NCBI GenBank assembly: GCA_046565505.1 | Contig: JBKHYJ010000125.1 | Coordinates: 1 to 64,000, forward strand | DNA from: JBKHYJ01 sp046565505 | GTDB lineage: Bacteria > Acidobacteriota > Blastocatellia > UBA7656 | Direction of reading: 5' to 3' | Length of the DNA: 64,000 nucleotides | Part shown: positions 18,585 through 27,403 of the stretch, piece by piece | Layout: every line of letters starts with the position of its first letter | How positions within the stretch are numbered: the stretch's first letter is position 1 | The notes under the pieces: model-generated | What the model was told of the DNA's origin: nothing | Database searches by the model: none | The model's input: only the letters and a program-made list of their open reading frames with translations | Position numbers and translations under genes: made by a program

Positions 18585-19079
18585 AGTAGTATCCTCTTTA
18601 GTTCAGAAGTGAGCGGTGATGCAGCTTTCAGCGTCCCGGTGCGTCTATCTGTAAAGCAGGTACAGGTGTGCGTCGAATGACATAAAGAGAACTGCTTAAC
18701 GGACTGGAACCGCAGCCAACCTGGGCTTCAGTTGTCGCGGGGTAGTGTTGATTGAACTTGCGCCAACATGGCTCGCCCTGCCGTAGGGCTTCCCGGTCAA
18801 TTCATCCTGTTATCAAATTGCTCTCTCGCACTTATTAGTTTCGCTAGCGGCCTCATGGTTTCACCTGAGGATGGGCGCCCTGTCTCGGAAGGAGGATTCA
18901 GAGGGCCGCATCCGCGTCAGTTTCCGACGGGGCACAAAAACTTTCTGCCCGCTGAAACCTGAAGGCCGTTCGGGAAACTAATAGTTTGGCAGGCGAAAAC
19001 CGGAAGGTAAGAAGGCTGTCAAGGGCCGGGGTTAAGGATCAGGCAAGACCGTTTCAGGTTCGCATTATAACGGAGGCGT
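18585..19079. other. Intergenic region before the second ADOP gene
   Basis: About 500 bases between two divergent genes. No convincing coding frame was seen. It should carry promoters for the Cys-rich peptide (minus) and the ADOP permease (plus), but neither was pinpointed. Confidence 0.4.
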
Positions 19080-21503
19080 ATGGGTGAGATTCGGCAAGAT
19101 CTGCGATATGGCAGGCGGGCGTTGATGAAGTCCCCGGGGTTCACCGTGATTGCGATCATCACCCTGGCGCTCGGCATCGGCGCGAACACGGCTATGTTCA
19201 CTATTGTGAATGCGGTTTTGTTACGTTCGCTACCGTATCCCGAATCTGAAAGGTTGATGCAGGTGGGACGCGCAGTCAGGGGGGCAGACACCGTCACTGA
19301 CCTCAGCGAGCCGAAGTTCGCTTTCCTGCGGGACCACGTCGAGTCGTTTGAAGCCATCGCCGCGGCTCAGGATATGGGGCCGAACACCTACCTGTCCGAA
19401 GAGAGCCAGACAGAGTTCATACGCGGCGTGATCGTCTCGGCCGATTTCTTTCGCGTGCTGGGCGTGCAGCCCGCGCGCGGGCGAGGCTTTACGGCGGAGG
19501 AAGACAGCCCTGATGGGGATCGCGTCGTGATTCTCGGCGACGGGTTATGGCGGCGGCGCTTTGGGGCGGACGCGGGGATCGTAGGCAGGACGATCACGCT
19601 CAAAGGCGTGGCCCATCTGGTCGTCGGGATAATGCCGCCCGGTTTTGAATACCTGGGGGCGCAGGACGTTTATGTGCCGATGCGCGTCAACCCGGCCAGC
19701 GAGAATGAGGGGCACAACTACACCGTCATAGGGCGTTTGAAGCACGGGGCCACCCCCGACCAGGCGCGCTCGGAATTGAAGTCGCTATTTAATGACTTCC
19801 AGGCGGCTCACCCACGATGGGTGAAAGAGAATGAAATTTTCGGCCTGATGAGCTGGCAGGCCAGTATGACGAGCGGCATCCGAGAGCTACTTTGGGTCCT
19901 GCTTGCCGCAGTCGGCTTCGTGCTGCTGATCGCTTGCGCCAACATTGCCAACCTTCAATTGACGCGAGCGACGGCACGTCAGAAAGAGATGGCGATTCGC
20001 CTGGCGTTGGGCGCGGGCAGATGGCGCTTGATTCGCCAACTGCTTACCGAAGGCATAGCCCTGGCGCTCGCAGGGGGCCTTGTGGGGTTACTGCTGGCGA
20101 GATGGTTGGGCGGTACTATGCTCGTCCTGATTCCCGAAGGCATGATTCCGCGCGCGAGCGAAATCAATGTTGATTGGCGCGTGTTGGTTTTCACGCTGGG
20201 GGCGAGCCTCCTGACGGGCATTATTTTCGGCCTCGCGCCGGCGCTGCATACGCTCCGAGTCGACGTGAATCACATGCTGAAGGAAGGCGCGGGCAGAGCG
20301 GGCGTAGGGGTCGCGCACAGGTTCTTGCGCGGCGTTCTGGTCGTCGTCGAAGTCGCGTTGGCGCTGGCGCTCACGGTCGGGGCGGGCTTGTTGCTGAGGA
20401 CGTTCGCCAATCTGCGCGGCGTCGAGCCCGGCTTCGAGGCGCACAACGTGCTGACGTTCGAGATTTCGCCGAGGGGCAAAAACTACGACACCGTGGCGAA
20501 GATGAATGATCTCTACAACCGATTCCTTGAAAGATTAAGTGCGCTGCCCGGCGTAGAGGCCGCGGCGCTGACCAGCAAACTGCCTCTCGACGCTCAATTC
20601 AACCTGCCTTACAGGCTGCCGGGGCAGACACAGTTTGCGGGCGCCGTGCAGTACCGCCTTATCTCGCCCGACTATTTCCGCGTGATGAAGATGGCCCTGC
20701 AACAAGGCAGGGCGTTTAATGAGAGCGATAGGGCCGGCTCTGAGCCCGTAGTCATAGTCAACGAGGAGTTCGTACGCTCGAACCTGGCGGGCGCTGAGCC
20801 GCTCGGCCAGCAGGTGTTCGTCTGCTGCGAGCGCGGCGACCTCGGGCCGCGCCGCGTCGTCGGCATAGTCGGCGAGACAAAGCAAAAGAGTTTGAGCGAG
20901 CCCGCGCCCGCGGCCGTCTTCATCCCGCTGACGCAAGCCGACAAAGAGGTCAGACAGATAATGCAGCAACCGAGCTTCGTGCTGCGCACGGCCGGAGACC
21001 CGTTGCTGTTGAGCGCCGCGATTCGTGACGGCATGCATGAGCTTGACCCGACAGTGCCGGTAAGAAACCTGCGCACTATGGAACAGCTGGTCGGCCGCTC
21101 GGTCGCGCCGCAACGGTTCAATCTGTTCCTCATGGGCCTGTTCGCGGGGCTAGGGCTTTTGCTGGCGGCGGTGGGGATTTACGGCGTGATGGCTTACAGC
21201 GTGACGCAGCGCACGGATGAGATCGGCCTGAGGATGGCGCTGGGCGCGCAACCGCGTGACGTGCTGAAGCTGGTGATGAGGCAGGGAGTTTCGCTGGCTC
21301 TCGCCGGCGTGGCGCTGGGCCTGGCCGCTTCGTTCGCGTTGACGCGATTAATGAAGAGCTTGTTGTTCGGCGTGGGCGCCACCGACTCGCTGACGTTCGT
21401 CGTCGTGTCGTTGCTGCTTATCGCCGTTGCGCTACTGGCCTGTTGGATACCGGCGCGGCGGGCGACGAAGGTGGACCCGATAGTCGCGCTCCGGTACGAG
21501 TGA
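19080..21503 (+). CDS. ADOP-family MacB/FtsX-type permease
   Basis: An 807-residue permease with RBS GGAGG three bases before ATG. The first module opens with 'GEIRQDLRYGRRALMKSPGFTVIAIITLALGIGANTAMF'. The centre has 'LLIACANIANLQLTRATARQKEMAIRLALGAGRWRLIRQLL', and the end 'TDEIGLRMALGAQPRDVLKLV' and 'IPARRATKVDPIVALRYE'. Both FtsX modules and both MacB-like periplasmic domains are present, so it appears intact. No ATPase gene is adjacent. Its gene lies just upstream of the lanthipeptide locus, separated by 385 bases. Involvement in peptide export or immunity is possible, but ADOP genes occur four times in this window, so proximity is weak evidence. Confidence 0.9.
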   Translation: MGEIRQDLRYGRRALMKSPGFTVIAIITLALGIGANTAMFTIVNAVLLRSLPYPESERLMQVGRAVRGADTVTDLSEPKFAFLRDHVESFEAIAAAQDMGPNTYLSEESQTEFIRGVIVSADFFRVLGVQPARGRGFTAEEDSPDGDRVVILGDGLWRRRFGADAGIVGRTITLKGVAHLVVGIMPPGFEYLGAQDVYVPMRVNPASENEGHNYTVIGRLKHGATPDQARSELKSLFNDFQAAHPRWVKENEIFGLMSWQASMTSGIRELLWVLLAAVGFVLLIACANIANLQLTRATARQKEMAIRLALGAGRWRLIRQLLTEGIALALAGGLVGLLLARWLGGTMLVLIPEGMIPRASEINVDWRVLVFTLGASLLTGIIFGLAPALHTLRVDVNHMLKEGAGRAGVGVAHRFLRGVLVVVEVALALALTVGAGLLLRTFANLRGVEPGFEAHNVLTFEISPRGKNYDTVAKMNDLYNRFLERLSALPGVEAAALTSKLPLDAQFNLPYRLPGQTQFAGAVQYRLISPDYFRVMKMALQQGRAFNESDRAGSEPVVIVNEEFVRSNLAGAEPLGQQVFVCCERGDLGPRRVVGIVGETKQKSLSEPAPAAVFIPLTQADKEVRQIMQQPSFVLRTAGDPLLLSAAIRDGMHELDPTVPVRNLRTMEQLVGRSVAPQRFNLFLMGLFAGLGLLLAAVGIYGVMAYSVTQRTDEIGLRMALGAQPRDVLKLVMRQGVSLALAGVALGLAASFALTRLMKSLLFGVGATDSLTFVVVSLLLIAVALLACWIPARRATKVDPIVALRYE

Positions 21504-21888
21504 CATAATCCGTTTCCCTGGCTTTGACTTCCGCCTGTGTCAGGTTCCTCTCCGTCCCAGGCGGGAGATGAACGTTCACCTTTTAGAATCCTGGTTGAAG
21601 TTTGAAAACAGCTTTTGCCTCAGACTGACGAACGGTCAGCGCACTGTCGGCCGTGCTGAGTACGGCCAAAGCTTGCTCAAGCAGTCAGTAAATTAAGAGT
21701 CGGATGCACCTTTTGCCGCTGTCGCCTTGCGGAAGGAGTATCTGGATTCGCATGGCTGCCGAGCGCCCACCTAACAGCGGTTTTCGGATGAGTGAGTAGG
21801 CATAGGAATGCCGTGCTCACCAGCGACACGTGCGTTCGGTATCATCACTTAAACGAATTCCGCCCTAACTGAGAAAAGGAGAAGAGAA
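21504..21888 (+). promoter_or_regulatory. Upstream region of the lanthipeptide precursor
   Basis: A 385-base non-coding stretch between the ADOP stop and the precursor gene. Two small consecutive hairpins lie at 21625-21639 (CTGAC/GTCAG) and 21649-21667 (GGCCGT-loop-ACGGCC), perhaps ending the ADOP transcript. The precursor promoter must lie between these and 21870; no clear consensus was identified. Confidence 0.4.
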
Positions 21889-22053
21889 ATGGAAAGAGTA
21901 TTAGCTTTACAGGGACTTTCAAGTTTTTCGGATTCTGATGACGCCGAGCCGGTAAAGAATAGCGGCGACAGCGGGATCTGCTCCACCGCCTCGACGGGCT
22001 TCGCCGTCTCGACTTGCAGTCTGGTCTGCGGGTCGAGCGATCTGGCCTGGTAG
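21889..22053 (+). CDS. lanA: Class III lanthipeptide precursor
   Basis: A 54-residue precursor with a strong RBS (AAAAGGAGAAGAGAA before ATG). The leader contains V4-L5-A6-L7-Q8, matching the hydrophobic L-x-L-Q helix bound by class III synthetases, then an acidic stretch (DSDDAE). The C-terminal core from about residue 28 is rich in Ser/Thr and Cys: 'SGICSTASTGFAVSTCSLVC', then 'GSSDLAW'. Cys lie at 31, 43 and 47. S41-x2-S44-x2-C47 fits the S-x2-S-x(2-5)-C labionin signature; S32/T33/S35/T36 are further dehydration candidates. A LanKC gene follows 192 bases downstream. The cleavage site is not obvious; removal probably needs an unlinked protease. Confidence 0.85.
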   Translation: MERVLALQGLSSFSDSDDAEPVKNSGDSGICSTASTGFAVSTCSLVCGSSDLAW

Positions 22054-22107
22054 GCCCGGCAGAAGGAGCAGAATCGCTCACCCTACGTTACTCCCGTAAC
22101 TGTATCC

Positions 22108-22138
22108 GGTCAGCCTCCCGCCTCGGCGGGGGCTGACC
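22108..22138 (+). promoter_or_regulatory. Strong hairpin between precursor and synthetase
   Basis: GGTCAGCC (22108-22115) pairs with GGCTGACC (22131-22138), and the inner CCCGCC/GGCGGG extends the stem. No T-run follows. Position and strength suggest an attenuator or RNA-stabilising hairpin that lets the precursor be expressed above the synthetase. A smaller GTTAC/GTAAC hairpin precedes it. Confidence 0.55.
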
Positions 22139-22245
22139 GCCGCAACACCCGATGGGCTGGCCGCGAGGCCACTATCTCGCAGTGAGCAAGCCATCCGGTT
22201 TCGACGCCGCGGTAATCTGAGGCTCACAAGAGGAGGATTCGAGAA

Positions 22246-24936
22246 ATGAGTGGAGTGAACATACTGGACACAATCGCGGACCCGGAGTTCTACGAGTCGA
22301 TAGACTATTACCAGCCTCGGAAGGATGAGTTTCTAGATTTGGTGGCTTCGATGGTCCCCGGCAACTGGCAGTTTACGAGGGTCAATGGGATTTGGTTCGG
22401 CTGCATACTGCCCGAGGGGGAGGCCCGGCCCGTGCCCGCGCAGGGGTGGAAGATACATGTCTCGTCGTCGATGGCGCACGCGAAAGACGTTTTGAAGGCG
22501 GTCGTGCCCGTCCTGATTGAACACAGCGTGAGCTTCAAGTTCTCCCTCGACCTGACGATACTCGCATTGATGAACAACAAACGCTGGGCGAGGCAAGGGG
22601 CCGGAAAGTTCATCACGATCTACCCGGCCGACCAGGACCAATTCATGTACCTTATAGAGGAGCTTCACCAGGCGACCAGGCCATTCGAGGGCCCCTACAT
22701 ACTTTCTGACAAGCGGTACAAAGACAGCAAGGTGGTATTCTACCGCTACGGCGGAATACGGCCTGATTCGGTCCTTAACGCGAGGGGGGAGAAAATACCC
22801 ATGCTGGTTTCGCCGTCCGGCGAAAGAGTGCCGGACATAAGACGCCCTTATTTCTACGTGCCCGAATGGACCAAAGACCCTTTAGAGGCCGACCCGCCGG
22901 CGGACCCGTCGGAGCAGGCGGAGTCGCCCGAAATACTTCTCAAAGGGGGTAGGTATTCGGTCAAGTCCGTTTTGACTTTCTCGAATTCGGGCGGGGTGTA
23001 TGTCGCGGAGGACGGCGAGACCGGGCAAGAGGTCGTGATCAAAGAGGCCCGCCCTTTCGTCGACGCCACGGAGGATTCGATCTCACTCCTGAAGAAAGAG
23101 TACCGAATCCTGTCGAAGATCGCCCACCTGAAGATCGCGCCGCAGCCTATAGATTTTTTCCAAGACTGGGAGCACTTCTTTCTGGTACAGGAGCGCCTGA
23201 GCGGGGAGCCCCTCGCAGACTTTACGGCGCGCAACAACGTCACCCTCCTTTCTCACCCCACTGTTGACGACACCCAATCATTCTACGAGAGTTTCAGGAC
23301 CATAATCCTGCAACTCGCCGACATCATAAGGCTGCTGCATGACAGCGGGATCGTTTTCTCCGACCTGTCGCCCAACAATCTCATCCTCGTGCCGGAAACG
23401 TTGAAGCTCAGGATAATCGACTTTGAAGGCGCTCACGAGATTGGCGTGGACAAGCCGGGCATGCTATTCACCCCCGGCTTTGCCGCCGACCAGATGTTCG
23501 GGCGCGCTTCCACCTTCGAGAGTGATTATTTTTCACTGGGAGCAATCATCCACTTCTTTCTCTCGCCCGTGAACCAGATTTTTTTGATTAACCCGCGGGC
23601 CAGGTACACGTTCATTGAGAACGTGACCAGGGACATAGGCTTCCCAAAAAGCATTTGCGAACTGGCAACGGCCCTCGTGGATAAGGAGGCGGAGAAGAGG
23701 CCGACGCCGGCCGAAGTGACAGAGGTGCTGTTGAGGGACCGGCAGGCCGGCCCGCCGAATTTTGCGGTCGATGGGGCGGAGGCTAACCATGTTTATAGAG
23801 GCTACGTCGAGGAGATTACGCGGTACACGCTATCAGTAGCCACTTACGACAGGAAGGACCGGCTCTTCCCGGCCGACGGCGCGCTGTTCAAGACGAATCC
23901 TCTGAGCATCGCGTATGGGGCGTGCGGGGTTGCCTACGCGATGAAGAGGATGGAGGGGAAGGTCCCCGAGGAGGTGACTGACTGGATTCTCGCGCGGAAT
24001 AAGAACAAGATGCTTTACCCGCCCGGCTTGTATACCGGCCTGGCGGGAATCGCCTGGGGTATGCTGGAGCTGGGCTTGTATGAAGAGTCGCAAAAGGTCC
24101 TCTCATCCACTTACGACCACCCCCTGCTCTATGACTCGTTCGACCTCTATTACGGCGTCGCCGGGTGGGGCCTGGCAAACCTGAAATTCTTTATGGAATT
24201 TCAGGACGAGATGTACCTGGGTAAGGCTGAAGAAGCCGGGAGATACCTGTTAGAAACTCTCGCAGAAGATGAGCGCGGTTGTCACTGGCCGCCGAACGAC
24301 CAGACCCCTCTCGGGTACGCCTACGGCGCGAGCGGCATCAGCCTGTTCCTGCTCTATCTTTATTTGGCCGGCGGGAGGGAAGAGTTCCTCGAAGCCGGAA
24401 AGAAGGCCCTGGATTTTGATATGAATAACGCGACGACTTACCGCGGCGGAAATGAGGTGTCATGGAAGAGGTTTGCCGGTAAAGGGAACGTCTTGTACCC
24501 ATACTGGATATACGGGTCGGCGGGCGTCGGCATGGCGATCCTCAGGTACTACAGGTTGCTGGGGGGGGAAAGGTACAAGGACCTTCTGGAGAAGATCTAC
24601 TACGAAACGAACAAGAAATATACCGTCTTCCCCGGCTTCTTCAAGGGGCTGGCGGGACTGGGCGAGTTTCTTCTCGACCTGCACCAGTTCACGAACGGGA
24701 GTCGATACCTGGAAGGCGCGTACAGGGTTGCGACCGGCATATCACTCTTCAGGATCGAAAGAAAACAAGGCCTTGCTTTCCCCGGCGATATGCTGAGGAA
24801 AATATCCTGCGACTATGGGACGGGCAGCGCGGGGGTCGGCCATTTCCTTCATAGATTGACCCGCAAAGAAGAGGGCGCTTTCAACCTCGACCGTCTCTTT
24901 GTAAACGTCGAACGTCAGGCTCTAAAGCTGGCATGA
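22246..24936 (+). CDS. lanKC: Class III lanthionine synthetase LanKC
   Basis: An 896-residue trifunctional enzyme that phosphorylates Ser/Thr of the precursor, eliminates phosphate and cyclises onto Cys. A lyase-like N-terminal domain covers about 1-205 ('WKIHVSSSMAHAKDVL', 'KFITIYPAD'). The kinase covers about 233-495, with K266 in 'VVIKEARP', D373 in 'FSDLSPNN' and D392 in 'IDFEGA'. The LanC-like cyclase covers about 520-896. The LanC zinc ligands are absent: the WCYG site reads W754-I-Y-G and the CHG site reads F799-K-G. This separates class III from class IV. RBS is AAGAGGAGGATTCGAGAA. It lies downstream of the precursor gene, and its stop is six bases before the exporter start. Confidence 0.93.
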   Translation: MSGVNILDTIADPEFYESIDYYQPRKDEFLDLVASMVPGNWQFTRVNGIWFGCILPEGEARPVPAQGWKIHVSSSMAHAKDVLKAVVPVLIEHSVSFKFSLDLTILALMNNKRWARQGAGKFITIYPADQDQFMYLIEELHQATRPFEGPYILSDKRYKDSKVVFYRYGGIRPDSVLNARGEKIPMLVSPSGERVPDIRRPYFYVPEWTKDPLEADPPADPSEQAESPEILLKGGRYSVKSVLTFSNSGGVYVAEDGETGQEVVIKEARPFVDATEDSISLLKKEYRILSKIAHLKIAPQPIDFFQDWEHFFLVQERLSGEPLADFTARNNVTLLSHPTVDDTQSFYESFRTIILQLADIIRLLHDSGIVFSDLSPNNLILVPETLKLRIIDFEGAHEIGVDKPGMLFTPGFAADQMFGRASTFESDYFSLGAIIHFFLSPVNQIFLINPRARYTFIENVTRDIGFPKSICELATALVDKEAEKRPTPAEVTEVLLRDRQAGPPNFAVDGAEANHVYRGYVEEITRYTLSVATYDRKDRLFPADGALFKTNPLSIAYGACGVAYAMKRMEGKVPEEVTDWILARNKNKMLYPPGLYTGLAGIAWGMLELGLYEESQKVLSSTYDHPLLYDSFDLYYGVAGWGLANLKFFMEFQDEMYLGKAEEAGRYLLETLAEDERGCHWPPNDQTPLGYAYGASGISLFLLYLYLAGGREEFLEAGKKALDFDMNNATTYRGGNEVSWKRFAGKGNVLYPYWIYGSAGVGMAILRYYRLLGGERYKDLLEKIYYETNKKYTVFPGFFKGLAGLGEFLLDLHQFTNGSRYLEGAYRVATGISLFRIERKQGLAFPGDMLRKISCDYGTGSAGVGHFLHRLTRKEEGAFNLDRLFVNVERQALKLA

Positions 24937-24942
24937 GGTCAC

Positions 24943-26910
24943 ATGTCAATCGCGTTTCCCAAAACTCTGCGGCCCTCCGCTGACAGCCCGACCCGGCGCA
25001 CGGGCGTGCTGGCAATGCGTTACGTCCCGCCCTTCATCCGCCTGGTGTGGGCCACGCACCGCGGTTACACCGCGGCGATGATAGCGTTGCGCTTTGCGCG
25101 CGCCTTCGTGCCCGTCGCGATGTTCTGGGTCAGCAAACTAATAATCGACGAGGTCGTCGTGCTCCGCGCGGGCGGCGAAACGGGATACAAACGATTGTGG
25201 CAGCTGGTCGCGCTCGAAATCCTGGTCGTGCTCGGGGGGGAGTTACTCACCCGCTGCTCGGCAATAGTCGAGAGCTTGCTCAGCGATCTGTTCTCAATCC
25301 AAATCAGCATGCGTTTGATGGGGCATGCCGCCTCGCTAGACCTGACGCAGTTTGAAGACCCGAATTTTTACGACGTGCTGGAGCGCGCGCGCCGCCAGAC
25401 CGCGGGCCAGATAGAGCTCATCACAAATCTGGTCACGATGGCGCAGGACGCCGTGACGCTCTTCTCGCTCGCGAGCATGTTGCTCGTCTACAAGCCCTGG
25501 CTGCTGCTGCTGCTAGCCGTCGCAGTCTTGCCCAGCTTCCTCGGCGAGACCCGTTTCGCCGCGCTCGGGTATTCGCTCCTGTACCGCTGGACGCCGCAGC
25601 GCCGGCAGCTCGATTACCTCAGGTTCCTGGGCACGAGTAACCAGACAGCGAAAGAGCTTCATATGTTCGGCCTCGCCCGCTGGCTGATGGAGCGTTACCA
25701 CACTCTCTCGACCCAGTTCTACAAGGCGAACAGGCGCCTCGTTGTGCGCAAGGGCGCGGTCGCCGCGCTGCTGGGGGTCATAGGCACGTTCGGCTACTAC
25801 GCCGCTTATGCCTTCATCCTTGTGAGCGCGTGCGCGGGCAGCATTACGCTCGGGACGCTGACGTTCCTGGTGGCTTCCTTCATGCGCAGCCGCGACGTGA
25901 TCGGCAGACTTCTCAGCGGGGCGAGCGGCATCTACGAGCAATGCCTTTACCTCAAAGACTTGTTCGACTTCTTGGAGATGCGACCAGCTATCAAGTCGCG
26001 GGCGGGCGCGCTCGCCGTGCCGCGCCCCATCCGCGAAGGGTTCGCGTTTGAAAACGTCAGCTTCCGCTATCCGGGCAGCGACCGGTGGGCGTTGCGCGAC
26101 GTGAGCTTCGACCTGCGGCCGGGCGAGCGGGTTGCCCTGGTGGGCGAGAATGGCGCGGGAAAGACGACGCTCACCAAACTGCTCGCGCGTCTTTACGACC
26201 CCACGGAAGGGCGCATACTGCTCGACGGTCATGATTTGCGTGAGTACGACCTGGCGTCGATCAGGCAGGCGATTGGGGTAATCTTTCAGGACTTCGTTTG
26301 CTACGACCTGCACCTCGACGAGAATATCGGGGTCGGGCAGATCGACGAAGTAGAGGCATACCTGAAAGAGGCGAACGACAATGAAGGCCTCACCAGTGAC
26401 CTGTTCGGCGCGGCGAGCAGGAATGGGCATGGCGCGGGGCAAGACGACTCGTCGGGCGGCGACTCGATGGCCGTGCCGTCAATCCCGACCTCGATTGTTA
26501 TGGCCGCAGAGAAGTCAATGGCCGCGACATTGCTGCCGCGCTTCGCGAATGGGTACAGGCAGATGCTCGGACGCCGGTTCGAGGGCGGCGTCAATTTATC
26601 GGGCGGGGAATGGCAGAAGGTCGCGCTTGCGCGGGCATACATGCGCGACGCCGAAGTATTCATTCTCGACGAGCCGACGGCGGCGCTCGACGCCCGCGCC
26701 GAATACGAAGCCTTCAACCGCTTCGCCGAACTGGTCCGCGGGCGCATGGCCTTCTTGATCTCGCACCGCTTCTCGACCGTGCGGATGGCCGACCGCATCA
26801 TCGTGCTACAGGGCGGCGCCGTCGTTGAGAGTGGCTCGCATGACGAACTCGTGGCGCGCGACGGCTTGTATGCCGAGCTTTTCGGGCTACAGGCAGTAGG
26901 TTATCGTTAA
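24943..26910 (+). CDS. lanT: Lanthipeptide ABC exporter
   Basis: A 655-residue fused membrane/ATPase half-transporter, tightly coupled to the synthetase (six-base gap, GAGG before the start). The membrane domain spans about 35-340. The ATPase shows Walker A 'GENGAGKTT', 'VIFQDF' (Q-loop), signature 'LSGGEWQKVALARAYMRDAE', Walker B 'VFILDEPTAAL' and H-loop 'ISHRFSTVRMADR'. An insertion with Gly/Ser/Asp-rich sequence separates Q-loop and signature, as in the paralogue at 5108 but slightly longer. No peptidase domain is present. The role is export of the modified peptide, inferred from operon position. Confidence 0.88.
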   Translation: MSIAFPKTLRPSADSPTRRTGVLAMRYVPPFIRLVWATHRGYTAAMIALRFARAFVPVAMFWVSKLIIDEVVVLRAGGETGYKRLWQLVALEILVVLGGELLTRCSAIVESLLSDLFSIQISMRLMGHAASLDLTQFEDPNFYDVLERARRQTAGQIELITNLVTMAQDAVTLFSLASMLLVYKPWLLLLLAVAVLPSFLGETRFAALGYSLLYRWTPQRRQLDYLRFLGTSNQTAKELHMFGLARWLMERYHTLSTQFYKANRRLVVRKGAVAALLGVIGTFGYYAAYAFILVSACAGSITLGTLTFLVASFMRSRDVIGRLLSGASGIYEQCLYLKDLFDFLEMRPAIKSRAGALAVPRPIREGFAFENVSFRYPGSDRWALRDVSFDLRPGERVALVGENGAGKTTLTKLLARLYDPTEGRILLDGHDLREYDLASIRQAIGVIFQDFVCYDLHLDENIGVGQIDEVEAYLKEANDNEGLTSDLFGAASRNGHGAGQDDSSGGDSMAVPSIPTSIVMAAEKSMAATLLPRFANGYRQMLGRRFEGGVNLSGGEWQKVALARAYMRDAEVFILDEPTAALDARAEYEAFNRFAELVRGRMAFLISHRFSTVRMADRIIVLQGGAVVESGSHDELVARDGLYAELFGLQAVGYR

Positions 26911-27283
26911 AGGAATCTCGCCCAGGTTCCGAAGCGAGCACGTAACGGGCGGCGGGCAAGATCATCTCGCGCCTGTTCACATCCCATATCTTGACGGTGC
27001 CATCAAGGCTGCCCGCGACAAGGTATTTGCCCTCCGGCGACCAGGCGACGGCGCTGACCTCCGAGCCGTGCCCGCGGATCAAGGCGGTCTCCTGCCCCGT
27101 CACCGTATCCCACAGCTTGACTGTGCGGCCCTTCCTACCCGCAGCCAGCGTCTTCCCATCTCTGAAGAAAGAGACCGCCTTCACTTCACTGACATAGCCT
27201 GCGAGCGCCATAAAGATTTTCAGGCGTCCTTGTTCCTGAAGATAAATGAAGGCTCCCTGAGGACCAGGCTTCTGTGGCCGCAC
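26798..27283 (-). pseudogene. WD40-repeat remnant
   Basis: A 161-codon frame with about two WD40 blades: 'VSEVKAVSFFRDGKTLAAGRK', 'TVKLWDTVTGQETALIRGHG', 'EVSAVAWSPEGKYLVAGSLDG' and 'TVKIWDVNRREM'. After about nucleotide 26935 the frame runs antisense into the end of the ABC exporter and loses WD40 character (Arg/His-rich). A working propeller needs about seven blades, so this is probably the surviving part of a larger gene. It fills the only space between the exporter and the next operon. Confidence 0.6.
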
Positions 27284-27403
27284 AAAATTGTCGCTAGATA
27301 CAATGGGTTGCTAGAATAGATATTGCCCGGCGAGAATCCGCCAGGGGCCGCGCGGGCCGACCGTCTTTTCTAGCGCGCTGCCGATCAATCTTACGGAGGA
27401 ATT

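Noticed and set aside
25513..26442. 309-codon minus-strand frame opposite the lanthipeptide exporter
   Set aside because: It is antisense to conserved ABC sequence, with Arg/Ala-rich composition.
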